From contig JAAYAV010000402.1 in NCBI GenBank assembly GCA_012719195.1, positions 1 through 7,077 of the forward strand: a DNA stretch of 7,077 nt, in the 5' to 3' direction. The notes beneath the pieces were generated by a model. The model did not search any database and was not told the origin of the DNA. It worked only from the letters and a program-made list of their open reading frames with translations. Below are positions 5,301 to 7,077 of the stretch, piece by piece (position 1 is the first letter of the stretch; each line of letters opens with the position of its first letter). A program made the position numbers and the translations under genes. The stretch is from Anaerolineae bacterium. GTDB taxonomy: Bacteria; Chloroflexota; Anaerolineae; DRVO01.

Positions 5301-6443
5301 CGACAGGGCAGCCTCGAGGACGTCGGCGACCGGTACCTCGGTCATGCAGGCCAGCGGGGGATCGACATGGCACTCCTGAAGGTCTCCGCAGGGCCGGCAC
5401 GACACGTCCGCCCTTAGCACCTGATGGCGCTCCGGAGGGCTCCAGGGGCCGAACTTGGCCTCGTCGGCGGGACCGTAGATGTGCACGGTGCGCCCGTCGA
5501 GCGCTGACGCCAAGTGCAGCGGCCCACTATCGGATCCGACGCACACCCGGGCGCGAGACAGAACCCAGGCTAGCTGGGGCACGGTGAACTCGCCGGGCGT
5601 CGGTATGGCTCCCAGCGAAGCAGATGCCGTGCTCTCCACCAGGTCTGCCTCCTCCAAGCTGCCGGTGACCAGAATCGGCAGGCCAGTCCTATCGTGCAAC
5701 TCCCTGATCAGGCCACGGAACTGCCCCTCAGGCCAGAGCTTGGTGGGAGCACCGGCTCCCGGATGCACGCAGACGTAGCCCGCTCCCTCTCCCAGCACTC
5801 GGTTCAGCCACGTTTCCGCCGCTTCCGCATCGGCTCTCGGCACCTGCAGGGCTAGCGGAGGGCTGCCCGGCGTGGGCGGGGCGGAGGAAGCAGCGCGGCC
5901 ACGCTCGGCGACGAAGTGGCGGATCAGGGCCAGGTTAGTCGCGACCTCGTGGCGGCCGGTAACGATAGGGAGCGCCTCGGTGAGGAAGGGCCAGGTCTCG
6001 GGGGTGCTCCAGCCGACTATGGACCGGATGCCGGCAAAGGAGGCGGCCATCGCGCCCCACCAGTGGTCGGGCCGGGAGATCAGGCAGGCGTCGTAGCGCC
6101 CGGTCCAGTGGGCGGCGAGCCGGGCGGCCTGGGCGTAGGGGGCCACCGCTGACGGCTTGGGGCCGCGCTGGAAGCCGGGGAAGGGATGCGTCTCCACCCG
6201 ATCGACCTGGGGCAGCAGTTGGGCGGTGCCGGCGCCCCAGGGCCCGACGGCCAGCGTGATGTGGGCTTCGGGCAGGCTGGCCCGCAACTCGGTGAGCGCC
6301 GGCGAGAGGAACACCAAGTCGCCCAAATGATCCGGGCGCACCACCAGCAGCCGCAGTTCTCCCGTCCGCGTTGCTCGTCCGGGAGAAGCCAGCCCCGCTG
6401 CCACCCTAAGCAGAGCCAGCCTAGCTCGGGATCGATCCGGCAT
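5292..6443 (-). CDS. Glycosyltransferase family 9 (heptosyltransferase-like)
   Basis: A GT-B fold enzyme of family GT9, the group containing LPS heptosyltransferases and ADP-heptose:LPS-type enzymes; it probably adds a sugar to a surface polysaccharide from the cytoplasmic side. The 383-residue product starts at ATG 6443 (minus strand), with GGAGG six bases upstream. The longer frame to 6608 only reads the preceding gene in another frame. The N-terminal signature RPDHLGDLVFLSPAL (36-50) has the GD pair at 41-42. The C-terminal nucleotide-sugar half shows VHPGAGAPTKLWP (226-238) and GSDSGPLHLASAL (303-315), and YGPADEAKFGPW. A cysteine cluster, C349, C352, C358 and C366, precedes the C-terminus and is seen in many GT9 proteins. 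It overlaps the upstream GT4 gene by 23 bases, so the two are translationally coupled, and it converges on the radical SAM gene. Acceptor and donor cannot be told from the sequence. Confidence 0.9.
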   Translation of the reverse strand: MPDRSRARLALLRVAAGLASPGRATRTGELRLLVVRPDHLGDLVFLSPALTELRASLPEAHITLAVGPWGAGTAQLLPQVDRVETHPFPGFQRGPKPSAVAPYAQAARLAAHWTGRYDACLISRPDHWWGAMAASFAGIRSIVGWSTPETWPFLTEALPIVTGRHEVATNLALIRHFVAERGRAASSAPPTPGSPPLALQVPRADAEAAETWLNRVLGEGAGYVCVHPGAGAPTKLWPEGQFRGLIRELHDRTGLPILVTGSLEEADLVESTASASLGAIPTPGEFTVPQLAWVLSRARVCVGSDSGPLHLASALDGRTVHIYGPADEAKFGPWSPPERHQVLRADVSCRPCGDLQECHVDPPLACMTEVPVADVLEAALSLL

Positions 6444-7077
6444 ACACCGCCTCCAGTCTCTCGTACACGCGGCTCCAGTCCAGGGGAACAGCGAGGTTGC
6501 GGTAGGCGCTGTCACCCAAGGCGGCCGCCTCGACCGGGTTGTTCGCCACCCGCAGGCAGGCAAGGGCCAGTCCGTCAGCCGTGTCGGCCAGGAGGGCATC
6601 GCGCTCATTGACCACAGTGTACCCTTCGGCGGCGATGCTTGTCAGTACCAGGGGGCGCGCCAGGGCCGCTGCCTCCAGCACCTTGAGCTTGGTGCCCGCA
6701 CCCATGCGCAGGGGAACCACAACGGCGGTGGCGGCGGCAATGTACGGACGAGCGTCGCGCACCGGCCCGGTCACCCGTACGTTGGGCAAGCTATGCAGGG
6801 CGAGCACGTCGGGAGTGGGGTCGCGGCCCACCACCCAGAAGGTAGCTTCCGGCATGCGCTGCCGAACCGCCGGGAGCACCACGCGCGCAAACCAGATGGC
6901 AGCGTCCACGTTGGGGCGGAAATCCATCTTCCCGGGGAAGACGAAGTGGGGGCCCGGCAGCGCCGTCAACTCCTCCGCGGGAGTGGTGCCGCGGTAGGCG
7001 GAGAGGTCCACGCCGTTGGGGACTACCACTCGGGGAGTGCTGATACCGAGACGCTCGAGGGCGGCGCCGTCTTCGGC
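6421..7077 (-). CDS. Glycosyltransferase family 4 (GT1/GT4 group), C-terminal part
   Basis: A GT-B fold glycosyltransferase cut by the right edge: 218 codons are present, and the frame is open from the edge, so the N-terminal acceptor half is missing. The GTG at 7029 is internal; the residues before it (ERLGISTPR) continue smoothly into VVVPNGVD (17-24), the hinge motif that opens the second Rossmann domain. Then come PGKMDFRPN (48-56), a VVGRD strand (82-86) and PLRMGAGTKLKVLEA (122-136), with K130, K132 and E135 at the position where GT4 enzymes bind the nucleotide-sugar diphosphate and ribose. The pattern is closest to the sugar transferases found in exopolysaccharide clusters. It ends with TAG (minus strand, 6423-6421), overlapping the GT9 start by 23 bases. 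Its promoter must lie beyond the window. Substrate unknown. Confidence 0.9.
   Translation of the reverse strand, partial: AEDGAALERLGISTPRVVVPNGVDLSAYRGTTPAEELTALPGPHFVFPGKMDFRPNVDAAIWFARVVLPAVRQRMPEATFWVVGRDPTPDVLALHSLPNVRVTGPVRDARPYIAAATAVVVPLRMGAGTKLKVLEAAALARPLVLTSIAAEGYTVVNERDALLADTADGLALACLRVANNPVEAAALGDSAYRNLAVPLDWSRVYERLEAVYAGSIPS
6450..6454 (-). promoter_or_regulatory. Ribosome binding site fixing the GT9 start
   Basis: On the minus strand GGAGG lies six bases before ATG 6443, inside the 3' end of the GT4 gene. It selects this start over the earlier in-frame ATG at 6608, which lies well inside the GT4 gene. Confidence 0.75.

Noticed and set aside
6444..6608. Longer N-terminus for the GT9 protein
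   Set aside because: The extra residues are the GT4 gene read in another frame, and ATG 6443 has a well-placed GGAGG.
1..7077. Mobile elements, CRISPR arrays, tRNA or defence genes
   Set aside because: No transposase, integrase, spaced direct repeats or tRNA-like cloverleaf was seen on either strand; all long stretches are accounted for by six conserved genes.

Overview
The window comes from a GC-rich bacterial chromosome (about two-thirds G+C by eye) and looks like housekeeping DNA, not a mobile or defence island. No transposase, integrase, phage gene, CRISPR array, tRNA or rRNA is visible. The best guess at the host is Chloroflexota or another deep, GC-rich, FtsZ-bearing lineage. This rests on a FtsZ with a very short linker ending in IPAFLRRR, a B12-dependent ribonucleotide reductase in one operon with nrdR, and a TIGR03960-like radical SAM protein. 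It is an inference; actinobacteria fit poorly because their FtsZ tails differ. Layout: (1) 1-618, the 3' two-thirds of ftsZ, followed by GC-rich hairpins. (2) 619-839, an intergenic region with hairpin sequences, a near-consensus sigma70-type promoter (737-765) and, just downstream, two degenerate NrdR-box-like palindromes whose centres lie 31 bp apart. (3) 840-3640, a two-gene operon of nrdR (repressor of ribonucleotide reductase genes) and nrdJ (adenosylcobalamin-dependent class II ribonucleotide reductase), five bases apart. (4) 3641-3731, a short gap with a strong GC hairpin. (5) 3732-5300, an uncharacterised radical SAM protein with a degenerate B12-binding-like N-terminal domain. (6) On the minus strand, 7077 to 5292, two overlapping glycosyltransferase genes: the C-terminal part of a GT4 enzyme, then a complete GT9 (heptosyltransferase-like) enzyme. 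The last gene overlaps the radical SAM gene tail to tail by nine bases. How the genes work together: ftsZ, nrdR and nrdJ place cell division next to dNTP supply. The nrdR leader suggests autoregulation, in which NrdR senses dATP/ATP through its ATP-cone and represses its own operon. NrdJ itself shows no ATP-cone, so NrdR may be the main adenine-nucleotide sensor controlling its level. The two glycosyltransferases probably belong to a larger surface-polysaccharide cluster beyond the right edge. The radical SAM gene lies between the two blocks with no obvious functional tie to either. I see no clearly new biological system; the regulatory leader of nrdR and the unassigned radical SAM protein are the most worthwhile leads.
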